A stretch of DNA of 64,000 nt from a virus: the IMG/VR virus record IMGVR_UViG_3300034071_000286, positions 1 to 64,000 of that record. One strand, given 5' to 3'. The notes under the pieces were generated by a model. It had not been told where the DNA came from and did not search any database. It saw only the letters and a list, made by a program, of their open reading frames with translations. How positions within the stretch are numbered: position 1 is the first letter of the stretch; the number at the start of each line of letters is the position of its first letter. Positions 37,998 to 47,348 of this stretch are shown piece after piece. Position numbers and translations under genes: made by a program.

Positions 37998-39797
37998 TTA
38001 TCCTTGCTGTTGTTCTGGTTGTGTACCGGCTGTTCCTGTAACTCTGGTAGCTAGGTCTTTATTCTTAGCTAATACCTGAATTGCTGCCTTGTACTTTTCT
38101 TCATCCTTTGGAGTTCTATTAGGTTTACCAAGCTGCTTCATCTGCTTAACGATGATCTGAGCGTTACGAACCTGCTCCATCTTTTTAACTAATTCTTCGT
38201 CTCTACCCATAGAGCCTTCAGTTCCTGGCATTAAATCTTGTTGTTGATTCATAGCATCTATCTGCTGAACCATCTGGAGATTCTGTTCAATAACTGGGTT
38301 AATCCATCTTGGATCTTGAGACTGATTCTCTGAATTAATTAGAGCATCTTGTACTTCAATATCTTCATCTGATTGATGTAGGATATTCTTACGAATCCAA
38401 GTGTGTGAATAATACTTACCCGCAATATTCTGGAACGCATCGGCAAGCTGAATACGACCCTGAGCAATTTCTGCATCTTTAAGTTCGGTGAAGTAATTAT
38501 CTTTTTCGTAATCGAACTTGATGTCATTAGAGAATATTTTCCAGTCATCAAGAGTCGTGACACCCTTTAGAACTAGTTGCTTCTCTAGCATCTTTAAGAA
38601 TAACTGAGAAAATCTATTTCTTAGTCTTGTAATGAATCTAACGAACTTCAATTCGTCTCTGGTAATTTCTGTTGCTCTACCTAGTGAGAATAGAGCATCT
38701 GAATTAAGTCGTGACACTGGGACGTTTAGAGCGTTCAAAAACTTCTTCTGGAAGTAAAGAACGTCATCCATCTGTCCTAGTGTCTGACCGCCTGGTAGGG
38801 TAGTAACCTCCGTACCTCTACCACCTTCACGACGAGGAAGCCAATAGTCTTCAAGCATCGTCATGAATTTACGGTCGTCTCTAATGTCGCCTGTCTGGGC
38901 GTCATATATTAATCTGTTCTTATGCTTAACCATAATGTCACGGACGTATTGTTCTGCCTTCATCTTAGGTAGATTACCAACGTCAATGTACCAAATACGG
39001 CGTTCGGGCGCACGAGCAAGACGATAAATTACCAAGGCATCTTCCAGTGTGCGCAACTGGTTTAGTGGTTTTATCGCTTTATGAAGATATGAAAGAACCA
39101 TCGTTCCTTGGTTGTCCGTTAGACCAGAAACAACATGAAGAATAGAGTCCTTAGCAATCTTTAGACCGGTGGTTGATGGTCCAACTGCCTTATTGCCAAA
39201 ATTAAATCCCTTATCATTAAAAATAAAATATTCGTTAACAGTTTTTGTTACTACTGCATCGCCTGGGTTATTAGCTTGAACTTTTTTCTTCTGAACTTCT
39301 CTGACCTTACGTATCTTGCGAGGATCGATATATCTAAGTTCTTTGATGCCTTCTTGTGGCGCTCTCTCGTCAATTACTACATGATAGTATAAACGACCAT
39401 CAATATACCAACGACGATAAATCTCATAAGCAAAACGATTAAATTCTAGAATCTTTAAACAATTATCAAACTCTTCACGAATAATCTTCTTAATGTTATC
39501 GTTAATCTTAACATCTTCAAGATTAATTTCTACGACTTTATCTTCATCGATAGCGATTGATTCGTTTACAATCTCATCAACTGCTGAGTCACACTCAGGC
39601 TGAAGAGACATTTCTCTATACTTTGTAACTAATTCTGCTTCAGATCTTACTGTGCCATCTAAGTCTACGTATGTACCAAAAGCACCACCAGCAGAAACGA
39701 CAACAGCCCCATCATCTGAGTCCTTTGGTGGAGCAAATGATGGTAACTCTACGTCCTGCTTCTTTTTTCTGAATTCGAAACCGAAAAACTCTGCCAT
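37998..39797 (-). CDS. 20: Portal vertex protein (gp20-like)
   Basis: The 599-residue protein has the gp20 core: KYREMSLQPECDSAVDEIVN, FAYEIYRRWYIDGRLYYHVV, ELRYIDPRKIRKVREV, RAPERRIWYIDVGNLPK and MLEDYWLPRREGGRGTEV. Twelve copies form the portal through which DNA is packed. It is longer than T4 gp20 (524), with a Gln-rich C-terminal tail. GGAG precedes the start. Confidence 0.95.
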   Translation of the reverse strand: MAEFFGFEFRKKKQDVELPSFAPPKDSDDGAVVVSAGGAFGTYVDLDGTVRSEAELVTKYREMSLQPECDSAVDEIVNESIAIDEDKVVEINLEDVKINDNIKKIIREEFDNCLKILEFNRFAYEIYRRWYIDGRLYYHVVIDERAPQEGIKELRYIDPRKIRKVREVQKKKVQANNPGDAVVTKTVNEYFIFNDKGFNFGNKAVGPSTTGLKIAKDSILHVVSGLTDNQGTMVLSYLHKAIKPLNQLRTLEDALVIYRLARAPERRIWYIDVGNLPKMKAEQYVRDIMVKHKNRLIYDAQTGDIRDDRKFMTMLEDYWLPRREGGRGTEVTTLPGGQTLGQMDDVLYFQKKFLNALNVPVSRLNSDALFSLGRATEITRDELKFVRFITRLRNRFSQLFLKMLEKQLVLKGVTTLDDWKIFSNDIKFDYEKDNYFTELKDAEIAQGRIQLADAFQNIAGKYYSHTWIRKNILHQSDEDIEVQDALINSENQSQDPRWINPVIEQNLQMVQQIDAMNQQQDLMPGTEGSMGRDEELVKKMEQVRNAQIIVKQMKQLGKPNRTPKDEEKYKAAIQVLAKNKDLATRVTGTAGTQPEQQQG

Positions 39798-39814
39798 TTA
39801 AATCTCCAAATATT

Positions 39815-39837
39815 GGAGGGAGAAAAACTCTCCCCCC
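39815..39837 (-). terminator. Hairpin between tail tube and portal genes
   Basis: GGGGGGAG/CTCCCTCC pairs over 8 bp (one G-T) with a seven-base loop, 22 bases after the gp19 stop. No long T run follows, so it may stabilise the abundant tube mRNA or end it weakly before gene 20. Confidence 0.5.
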
Positions 39838-39858
39838 ACAATTATATAATACTTAGTA

Positions 39859-40470
39859 TTAGAATACTGGGCCAACTTCAGTTTCGCCAAGGTATGGTGT
39901 AACCTTACCAGCTGTCTGGAGTGAAGCGTCTTCAATGATTGGTAGCCAATAATCGTATGAGAAGTTAACTGTGAACTCTTCAACTGCATTAGCTGTATCC
40001 CAACCTAGTGAAATACCGCTAACCTGAGTTGGGAATGCACCAACTAACTGACATGTACGAAGAATAGCACCGTCTTTACCAAACTGCGTAACGTCAACTG
40101 CGAGAGCCTTATAGCCTTCAGCTGATGCTTCTGGTAGACGAATGTTTGACTGAACAGTGTTAATACCGTTCATCCAAGCTTCGAACATTGAACGAACTGA
40201 GAAGTCCTCATCGTTCATTACTGTGATTGACCAATCAGCGTAGCTTCTTTCACCAGCAACCTTGATCTTTCTACCGAAATATGGAACTTCGATATTAGAA
40301 ATCGTTGATTCTGGTAACTCAGCTGCCTTACAAGTAAATACAAACTTGCTAAGAGCGATTGGGTTAACAGGAATCGCTGGTGGAGGAGTTACGACTACTT
40401 GGAATAGGGATGGTCTGGCACCTCCATATGTCAGACCATTTGCTTTGAAACTATTAATATTAAAGGGCAT
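39859..40470 (-). CDS. 19: Tail tube protein (gp19-like)
   Basis: The 203-residue protein (T4 gp19 163) has CKAAELPESTISNIEVPYFG, RSYADWSITVMNDEDFSVRS followed by MFEAWMNGI, and a C-terminal VEEFTVNFSYDYWLPI strand, the tube-fold pattern. Hexamer rings form the inner tail tube. It lies directly after the sheath gene, as in T4. Confidence 0.93.
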   Translation of the reverse strand: MPFNINSFKANGLTYGGARPSLFQVVVTPPPAIPVNPIALSKFVFTCKAAELPESTISNIEVPYFGRKIKVAGERSYADWSITVMNDEDFSVRSMFEAWMNGINTVQSNIRLPEASAEGYKALAVDVTQFGKDGAILRTCQLVGAFPTQVSGISLGWDTANAVEEFTVNFSYDYWLPIIEDASLQTAGKVTPYLGETEVGPVF

Positions 40471-40499
40471 CTATATTACTCCTTTTGAGTTTTTATTCT

Positions 40500-40507
40500 T
40501 ATTTATT
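40500..40507 (-). promoter_or_regulatory. Near-consensus late promoter (AATAAATA) for gene 19
   Basis: The octamer lies 30 bases before the gp19 start, in the expected place, with one mismatch to TATAAATA. It overlaps the sheath stop codon region. Confidence 0.45.
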
Positions 40508-43043
40508 AGAACTTACCAACTACTTCAGAGAATTGTACACCGGTGGGTACAGCAATGAAGTTTAGCTGGATGAAGTTAATACTTCTCGAAGGTTTAATAT
40601 AGATATCACCGACGAACTGATTGCTATCAACAATCGCAGGTGTATTATTAGTATCATCGCAGACAACATAGAAGTCTGTGATACCACGACGACCCTTGAT
40701 CGTGCGTAGATATGGAGTTACTAGATTTCTGAACTGTGCTCTTGTGAAAGCATCGTTGAAGTCGAATAACTGATACTTAGCAGCTGTGGAGATAGCTTTC
40801 TCTAGGACAATGAACAATCTGCGAACATTGATATGATCGAATGCAGATGGTTTTGCCTGTAGAGTCTTATCGCCATAAAGAACCGTTCCCTGACCTGGGA
40901 ATGTTACAACTGGGTTAATACCGTTGCTGAATAGAACGTCTCTTTCAGACTTGCGTGGATTCCAAGCAAGCTTAACGAGATTCTTGATCTGACCACGGTT
41001 GAAACCAGCTGGTGACCACCAAGCGTCGTTTGTGCTATCTGTTCTAACACATAGACCGGCAATATCGCCGTTTAGTGGAACCCAACGGTAAAGATCGTTA
41101 TACTTATCATACTGATACTTATAACCAGAGTCAAGAACTGCATAGGATGAACTATGGACAGCGCCTCTCCAAGCCTTAACGGTTAGAGCTTCTGCACCAG
41201 AGTTATTGATAACAGTTGACTTATCTGGTGATAGTAGAGCAATACAATCTCTTCTTGTTTCGCAGATATTATCAATGATATAGTTTGCTAGCATGAAGTT
41301 AGATACTGTTGTTCCGTTAACTACTGTGGTTCCACCGATTGGCTTACCCTGTAGAACTAGAGAAATATCAATATCTTCTGCTGATGTGAATAGATCGTAA
41401 GCAGAACCTAGAACTGCTAGAGTTGCATCGTTTTCGCTTAGACCGTCTGTACCATATACTAGATTGATATCAGCTGGTGCTGTAGCGGTTGAAGAAGCAA
41501 CATTTAGAGCAGTTGCAGATGGAGCAACGCTACGGTCGTTAGCCCACCAGACATACTTTGATGACTGATTGATAACGTCTTTATAGTAATTGCCTGTACC
41601 ATCGTTGTTCTTAGCGTCTGTAGCTCTTGAAAGACCCTTATAGACTTCAAGAATGGTGCCTGGTGTACCACTGAAACCACCATCGTTATCAACGACTACT
41701 ACGTGTACTTCGTCCTGAGCAGCTGTATTACCGTTATAGAGAACGTAATCAGACTGACCTGGAGCAGAATCAACAACGTTGAAGAACTCCCAATTACGAT
41801 CAACTGTATCTGATGTATAATTGGTACGAAGTCTGAATGGATCTTCAAAGTTAATTCTTAGGACGTTAGTATTAGCTGCGAAAGAACCAAGTGAACCTGG
41901 GGTTGCAGCAATATCTAGTTCGTCACCGAATGCAGTAGTGGCTAGTTTGAAGCCAATTGAGTTAGCCTGAACTACGTGATAGTTTGTACCACCAACTAGA
42001 CCAGAAACGGCTGGTGCTGTTGTATTGGCATAAACGATAACGTCACCGTTGGTATATGGATTACCTGTAAGTGTGATGAAGTTTAGGTTGCTGTTAATGG
42101 CTGTATTACCATCGAACGTTAGACTGGCTGTGTTAACGAATGAGCTATTTGAACCAACTTCTACGCTTATTACCTGTAGATACTGAAGACCAATCGTGCT
42201 GTTACCAGCTAGGATCTGATCGCCTACAGTAATACCTGAAGCAAGAGTAGCGGCTGCAGCGTTGGTTGTACCTACGAACTTAACTGTTGCAGAATTAGCA
42301 CCAACTCTAAATTCAACCTTTGTGCCAGTGGCTGCTAGGTTTGAAGAATAGCTATTAGCTGTATCGCAAACACCGATTCTTAGTGAGTTACCAAGATCAC
42401 CTGGATACTTTGCAACATACATGAGGTCAGAATCGAAATTACCATCCTTTGCAGTATAGTCGTTTTCGTTCTTTACGATCTGATTAACTAGATTTGCAAC
42501 ATAAGCGGAGGCGCTTGATGGATCGAAGCCAACTGCGGTATATGCTGTTTCTGGACGAGCAAAATAATAGCTTACGTTTGCTGATGTAGCAGTGGTGTTC
42601 TGTGAAAGAGTAACGTGAGTTGAATTCTTTGTTAGAACAGAAACCGTTGAAACAAGATTCATAGCTGCAGTGTTGCTAACTGTAACTAGATACATGCCAA
42701 CAGAAATGGCTGAAGTATCACCAATCTGGATGATGCTGTTGGCGCCAGAAGTGTTGCCTGAAGCTACTGGAGTTGCACCAGTTGTGTCAGCAGCACGTGA
42801 AATATATAGACGGTTTGAATATGATAAGAAGTTAGCTGCCGTGAAGAACGTTTCAGCATTAAAATTTGAAGGTTTAGCAAATCTTGAAACTAGAGTATTC
42901 TCAGAATCAACGAGAACTCTCTCTCCTACTGGACCCCAACGGAATACGCCAGCAAAGGCACCGTCTGAAGTGGCTACAGCAGGAACGACCGTTGTTAGAT
43001 CGATTTCTGATACATTAACCCCTGGTGATAGTTGAAAAGCCAT
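40506..43043 (-). CDS. 18: Tail sheath protein (gp18-like), enlarged
   Basis: The 845-residue protein begins with SPGVNVSEIDLTTVVPAVAT and GAFAGVFRWGPVGERVLVDS, the sheath N-terminus, and ends with ARNxFN-type elements (FTRAQFRNLVTPYLRTIKGR and GITDFYVVCDDTNNTP) of the conserved C-terminal handshake domain. It exceeds T4 gp18 (659) by nearly 190 residues, in the middle, rich in Asn, Thr, Ala and Ser. These probably form surface-exposed domains of the sheath. A late promoter lies upstream. Confidence 0.95.
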   Translation of the reverse strand: MAFQLSPGVNVSEIDLTTVVPAVATSDGAFAGVFRWGPVGERVLVDSENTLVSRFAKPSNFNAETFFTAANFLSYSNRLYISRAADTTGATPVASGNTSGANSIIQIGDTSAISVGMYLVTVSNTAAMNLVSTVSVLTKNSTHVTLSQNTTATSANVSYYFARPETAYTAVGFDPSSASAYVANLVNQIVKNENDYTAKDGNFDSDLMYVAKYPGDLGNSLRIGVCDTANSYSSNLAATGTKVEFRVGANSATVKFVGTTNAAAATLASGITVGDQILAGNSTIGLQYLQVISVEVGSNSSFVNTASLTFDGNTAINSNLNFITLTGNPYTNGDVIVYANTTAPAVSGLVGGTNYHVVQANSIGFKLATTAFGDELDIAATPGSLGSFAANTNVLRINFEDPFRLRTNYTSDTVDRNWEFFNVVDSAPGQSDYVLYNGNTAAQDEVHVVVVDNDGGFSGTPGTILEVYKGLSRATDAKNNDGTGNYYKDVINQSSKYVWWANDRSVAPSATALNVASSTATAPADINLVYGTDGLSENDATLAVLGSAYDLFTSAEDIDISLVLQGKPIGGTTVVNGTTVSNFMLANYIIDNICETRRDCIALLSPDKSTVINNSGAEALTVKAWRGAVHSSSYAVLDSGYKYQYDKYNDLYRWVPLNGDIAGLCVRTDSTNDAWWSPAGFNRGQIKNLVKLAWNPRKSERDVLFSNGINPVVTFPGQGTVLYGDKTLQAKPSAFDHINVRRLFIVLEKAISTAAKYQLFDFNDAFTRAQFRNLVTPYLRTIKGRRGITDFYVVCDDTNNTPAIVDSNQFVGDIYIKPSRSINFIQLNFIAVPTGVQFSEVVGKF

Positions 43044-43091
43044 TTTTATTATCTCCCTTTATGCGAGAACTTATGTTTTAAACATTTTTTA

Positions 43092-43099
43092 TATTTATA
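43092..43099 (-). promoter_or_regulatory. Late promoter for gene 18
   Basis: An exact TATAAATA on the minus strand lies 49 bases before the sheath start, in the 68-base gap after gene 17. Confidence 0.78.
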
Positions 43100-43111
43100 A
43101 AATAGGCTTTC

Positions 43112-44758
43112 TTAGAAATCTTGAGGATTGCTCCAAATCCAGCTGTCAGCTACATACTTTTCATAGTCTTCTTCTACAAATTCATCGTCTCTTCCATTAT
43201 CCACGAATCCGAAAGGAGCCATGTCCTGCTCCATATCTTCCTCTGTTTTTTCCCTTAGAGACATCAAAGTATTAATGTCAGTGTAGTCTTTGAAGTATTG
43301 CTGGTCTGAAAGCCAAGCAAACAAAACGAGACACATTACCATATCGTCGTGCTTGCCTGGTTCAGCCTCATAAGAAGTTCCCTTCTTAGAAAACGTCGAA
43401 AGCTCATTTATTGTGTGGAAGTCGTTTAACACTAGTTGGTTCTGTTCAACAAGAAGTTTCAAAATTGAACAACCAACAGACTTCACAATCTTTGTGGTTC
43501 TAATACCCTTGTCGATCTTACCGCCTGATGCAAAACCACCTGTAATTCTTTTACCTGATCTACCTGCGTTCTCTGTGAATAGAACGTTTTCATAAGAAAA
43601 ATCATATTGTAGAGTGTGAGCTACCTGCTCACCAATATCATTCACTTCAACAAGAACTGATGCATTGTTATATGCTTTAGCTGTTCTGTGAATAATATCA
43701 GCATAATCTACCGGTGCAACAGCATTATTTCTGAATACACAAACTTGATTGTATGGCATCTTGGTCACATCTAATAACTGAAATGCCGAATAGTCCAGAC
43801 CCTTACCACGAGAAACGTCACATACCATAATATACACATGACCTTCTTCTGGCTTAATATATTGAATCATGCCATCACGTTCGACCATTGGTGCTTGGTG
43901 AACTAATTCTTTGAGTTTCCAACCAGCAATCAGTGTACCAGAAGATCCTAGAAACTCACAGTTATATTCCTGATCGAACTTCTCAACATCGAAGTTCATA
44001 CCTGCAATGGTACTTTTCCTCCATTCTTCGTCTCTGCCTGGAACCTCTTTCCAGTTAACTAGAATAGGGCTGTAACCATTCTTATTTTCAATAGCGTTAA
44101 TCCAAGTGGCATAGAAGTGATTCAACCCATTCGGGGTAGAAACTAGAATAATCTTTGATTCTGTGCCTGATGAAATTGTAGGATAAACTGATGTAAAGAA
44201 TTCATCCCAGTTTTCAATAAACGCTGCCTCATCGATGAATAGTAGGTTAATAGAGAAACCACGGATGGCGCTGGCAGAAGTAGCAGCAGCGATAACACGG
44301 CTGTTATTTTCGAGAACGAACGATCCTTTGTTCCATTCAACAACGCCCTGTTGTAACCATTTAGGCAGATGCTGATATGCAAGCTGAACACGACCTAGAA
44401 TTTCTCTGGCCGTATCACCCTTGTTGGCTAGTAGAGCAACAACTTTATCTGGATTGAAAATAATATACCAAAGAATAAAAGCACAAGTCGTGGTAGATTT
44501 ACCAGCCTGTCGAGCGGTAGTTACAATACTATAACGATTGTCCTTGAAGGATTTAACCATATTCTTCTGGTAATCATACAACTTGAAGCTCGTTAGACCT
44601 TCATCGACGTTGATGATTTTCATATAGGTTTCTGTGAAGTATACGGGGTCTTGAGAACACTTGACGTATTCTTGAACGAGATCAGGAGTCCATTCTATAT
44701 TTTGATTTGATCTCTTTAGATTAACATTACCCTTATAACCAGCATCGCTATTAGTCAT
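43112..44758 (-). CDS. 17: Terminase large subunit (gp17-like)
   Basis: The 548-residue packaging motor has Walker A TTARQAGKSTT, Walker B LLFIDEAAFI, the coupling motif ILVSTPNGLN and the RNase H-fold nuclease acidic site VCDVSRGKGLDYSAF, with further Asp residues in KHDDMVMCLVLFAW. It cuts concatemers and drives DNA into the prohead. T4 gp17 is 610. It overlaps gp16 by eight bases. Confidence 0.96.
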   Translation of the reverse strand: MTNSDAGYKGNVNLKRSNQNIEWTPDLVQEYVKCSQDPVYFTETYMKIINVDEGLTSFKLYDYQKNMVKSFKDNRYSIVTTARQAGKSTTTCAFILWYIIFNPDKVVALLANKGDTAREILGRVQLAYQHLPKWLQQGVVEWNKGSFVLENNSRVIAAATSASAIRGFSINLLFIDEAAFIENWDEFFTSVYPTISSGTESKIILVSTPNGLNHFYATWINAIENKNGYSPILVNWKEVPGRDEEWRKSTIAGMNFDVEKFDQEYNCEFLGSSGTLIAGWKLKELVHQAPMVERDGMIQYIKPEEGHVYIMVCDVSRGKGLDYSAFQLLDVTKMPYNQVCVFRNNAVAPVDYADIIHRTAKAYNNASVLVEVNDIGEQVAHTLQYDFSYENVLFTENAGRSGKRITGGFASGGKIDKGIRTTKIVKSVGCSILKLLVEQNQLVLNDFHTINELSTFSKKGTSYEAEPGKHDDMVMCLVLFAWLSDQQYFKDYTDINTLMSLREKTEEDMEQDMAPFGFVDNGRDDEFVEEDYEKYVADSWIWSNPQDF

Positions 44759-45170
44759 TCTTAGTATTCATATCCTTGATCATTTTTTGTAATTCAGCAG
44801 TTGAGCCAACGAAAAGATTATTGTTAATAGTCTTAGCCTTTTCATTGGTTGGTGCATCAGCTACATCTATTTCTCTTATTTTAGTTTGAAGTTCCAACAG
44901 ATCTTTGTTAGCTTGAATCATAGTTTCCATCATTTTAGATAGAACTTCAAACGCTCGTGGATGTTGGGAAGATGCAGCTATTTGACCTAACTTATCCATG
45001 GCCTCTTTACCACTTTGTATTACTTCATACAAATTGGATCTAGCTGCCTCGAAATCGTTTCTAGCACTATCGTCATGAGCTTTCGCTAACATGTTATCTA
45101 TAGTTTTTTCAAACTCTAGAGCAGGTAGCCCTAGAGCTTTACCCATAGGGTCATTATCTTTTTCAGTCAT
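44751..45170 (-). CDS. 16: Terminase small subunit (gp16-like)
   Basis: The 139-residue protein is helical, with a central coiled coil (ARNDFEAARSNLYEVIQSGK, MMETMIQANKDLLELQTKIR) like that of T4 gp16 (164), which forms rings that regulate the large subunit. It overlaps genes 17 and 15 by eight bases each. The GLPALEFEKTIDNML start is typical of cyanophage gp16. Confidence 0.85.
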   Translation of the reverse strand: MTEKDNDPMGKALGLPALEFEKTIDNMLAKAHDDSARNDFEAARSNLYEVIQSGKEAMDKLGQIAASSQHPRAFEVLSKMMETMIQANKDLLELQTKIREIDVADAPTNEKAKTINNNLFVGSTAELQKMIKDMNTKND

Positions 45171-46023
45171 TTACCTCATCTTCTTCATATATCATAGTAA
45201 TAAAGCCATAATCATCTTCAGCGTCTATTTCTACATATGGTAAAGTATCTATACTCGTATTAGGAGCGCCATAGTAATTTATTGGATTACCGTTAGCGTC
45301 TAATCCTGGTTGTACCGTGACTCTCTCTGCAATCGGCGTGATACCTCTACCTTCAACGGCTGTGTTTGTTGCTGGAATGTAGAAGTTAGTTTTAACAAAC
45401 TTAATAATACCAGAAGACTTAACTGGACCATAGATGTATCCTTTCAGTGTGAAATCTAATTCCCAAATAATAGCCCTTCTATCCTTAAATTCACCGTCAT
45501 AGTTATCACTATAACCAATATTATTTAGAACGATTGGGATGTCAATCTTAACTTCAACTTCTGGAATTAGATTTACGGTTGTAGTCCAGTCTGGAGTGAA
45601 ATAAGGTAGAATTTGTTCTATGATCTTAGTTCCATCCTCAACATTCTTAGCGTAAACGAACGCCTTGAAATTTATATTATATGGGACTGGATTATATTGG
45701 TATTTAAATTTACTAGCATCGGTATCGCTTCTATATGAACTTTTACCGACTGTGTTTAACTTTCTAGAACCATCATATGACATCTTTCCCATTTCGAATG
45801 AGATCATAGGAAGTGGTGTTGTCGCTGATGGTCTATCAATTCCAGGATCTTGCATAACACGAGCAAGCATCTTATCTTTAGCCGCATACGTTACAGGAAC
45901 TCTTAATAACGATGTAACATTGCCATCTTTATCCGTTCTAGTGATACGGATATTATTCAGTAGCGTTCCCATAAGAATAACATATTTACGAATAAGACTG
46001 AAATAGAATGTTTGATTAAACAT
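45163..46023 (-). CDS. 15: Tail sheath stabiliser / tail completion protein (gp15-like)
   Basis: The 286-residue protein begins MFNQTFYFSLIRKYVILMGT, the same pattern as T4 gp15, followed by RVPVTYAAKDKMLARV, QYNPVPYNINFKAFVYAKN and IIEQILPYFTPDWTTTVN. gp15 caps the tail and joins it to the neck. T4 gp15 is 272. The start overlaps the gp14 stop by one base. Confidence 0.93.
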   Translation of the reverse strand: MFNQTFYFSLIRKYVILMGTLLNNIRITRTDKDGNVTSLLRVPVTYAAKDKMLARVMQDPGIDRPSATTPLPMISFEMGKMSYDGSRKLNTVGKSSYRSDTDASKFKYQYNPVPYNINFKAFVYAKNVEDGTKIIEQILPYFTPDWTTTVNLIPEVEVKIDIPIVLNNIGYSDNYDGEFKDRRAIIWELDFTLKGYIYGPVKSSGIIKFVKTNFYIPATNTAVEGRGITPIAERVTVQPGLDANGNPINYYGAPNTSIDTLPYVEIDAEDDYGFITMIYEEDEVND

Positions 46024-46751
46024 TAAATGTTCCCTTCGCTAAATGGATCTATTGAAGAGAAATCAACGAATAAATCAGACTCCCTTTGAATCTCATCGTT
46101 ATCAGCTGCTGGAACTAGATCTGACATAGATGAATTTTCAAGAACTAGATATTCATCGTCTTCTGTTAAGATACCATCAGACGTTTCGGTTTCAATTAAC
46201 CAATCTAGAATATTAGTGCTTAGTTTCTTCTCAAGACTATCTATTTCAGGTATACCAGTATTCATTCTTTCGCCTGAATACTCGAATAGTTCACAAACCA
46301 TTTTCCAAGTATACAATTTACCCAGAGGATAAAACATCTGGAATTTTTCAACATATTTGATCTGAAAGCATTTACCATTAAGAGGAAAATAAATTAAATC
46401 TCCTTCGTTGGGTCTTACTTGTGTTGTGTTATTTCCTACCTCTTCAGCAAATATTCTCTGAGCAACAGAAAAAGTAACTTGATTTCTAATCTCAACGCCG
46501 AACTTAGATAAAAAATCACCATCTCCGGTAAACCCATCTACGGACTCAATATACATTGCTATAGGATATGCAACATCATACGAAGATTGGTCATCTGCTC
46601 CGTATACATCGTCATAATTGTTCAGTTTTCTGGGTATATATTGAACGTCATGGCCGTAAATAGAAATTGACTCTATAATCAAATTTTCTAAAAGAAACTG
46701 TTCTTGGCTGGCTTGGAAATTATTAAAGAAAAAATTGGTACTGCCTGACAT
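46023..46751 (-). CDS. 14: Neck protein (gp14-like)
   Basis: The 242-residue protein has NFFFNNFQASQEQFLLENLI, ESISIYGHDVQYIPRKL and a later QIKYVEKFQMFYPLGKLYTW block, all typical of gp14 (256 in T4), which builds the neck that receives the tail. The start overlaps the stop of an inserted homing-endonuclease gene by one base (TAATG). Confidence 0.92.
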   Translation of the reverse strand: MSGSTNFFFNNFQASQEQFLLENLIIESISIYGHDVQYIPRKLNNYDDVYGADDQSSYDVAYPIAMYIESVDGFTGDGDFLSKFGVEIRNQVTFSVAQRIFAEEVGNNTTQVRPNEGDLIYFPLNGKCFQIKYVEKFQMFYPLGKLYTWKMVCELFEYSGERMNTGIPEIDSLEKKLSTNILDWLIETETSDGILTEDDEYLVLENSSMSDLVPAADNDEIQRESDLFVDFSSIDPFSEGNI

Positions 46752-47338
46752 TATTTTCTTCCTTTAATCCAGCCTTCTGGTTCCGTTCCTGGAAAATATA
46801 AACCGCTTGAGTTATTGTTAGGATTATGGAACCAACTTTTCCCTAATTTAGCTTGCGATAGTTTATATTTATGTTCTTCTTTGAACTTTCTTCCTTGCGC
46901 CGATAACGACATTTTTCTTTTAGTTTCTTCGTTATGGGGTGTTCCCCATCTATTGTTTTTGAAACCAATTTTACTATTTTTCATTTTAAGTCTTGATTTT
47001 TGGGATACAACTTTACCCTTTTCGCTTTCGCTGATTTTTCTTTTTGTTGACTCTGTGTGACGTTTTAAAATATAACAACCATTGTTATTGTGCATGTTAT
47101 AAAACTGTTCATCAAGTCTGGCGTTCACAGCTTGAAGTATTTTAGTTTCAAACTTTCTCATATCAGACAAATCACCTTCAGCGATAATCTGTCTACTAAA
47201 ATCTTTAGGACGTTTGTTATACTCTTCCATCATATACTTGCTGGAACAAATATATCCATCATCAGTTGATCCTTTATGAGAACCAACATATAACATATTT
47301 GTTTTTTTATCCGTCCAACAATAAACGAAAGCTTCCAT
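46751..47338 (-). CDS. GIY-YIG homing endonuclease (SegA-like)
   Basis: The 195-residue protein starts with a variant GIY-YIG core (VYCWTDKKTNMLYVGSHKG), a conserved RKFETKILQ helix holding the catalytic Glu, and an N-terminal domain of about 100 residues. NUMOD3-type DNA-binding repeats follow (TESTKRKISESEKGK, NEETKRKMSLSAQGRKF, EEHKYKLSQAKLGKSW). It sits between genes 13 and 14, which are adjacent in T4. The PGTEPEGWIKGRK tail resembles homing-endonuclease ends that bind target DNA. Confidence 0.88.
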   Translation of the reverse strand: MEAFVYCWTDKKTNMLYVGSHKGSTDDGYICSSKYMMEEYNKRPKDFSRQIIAEGDLSDMRKFETKILQAVNARLDEQFYNMHNNNGCYILKRHTESTKRKISESEKGKVVSQKSRLKMKNSKIGFKNNRWGTPHNEETKRKMSLSAQGRKFKEEHKYKLSQAKLGKSWFHNPNNNSSGLYFPGTEPEGWIKGRK

Positions 47339-47348
47339 CGAGTCCGTC

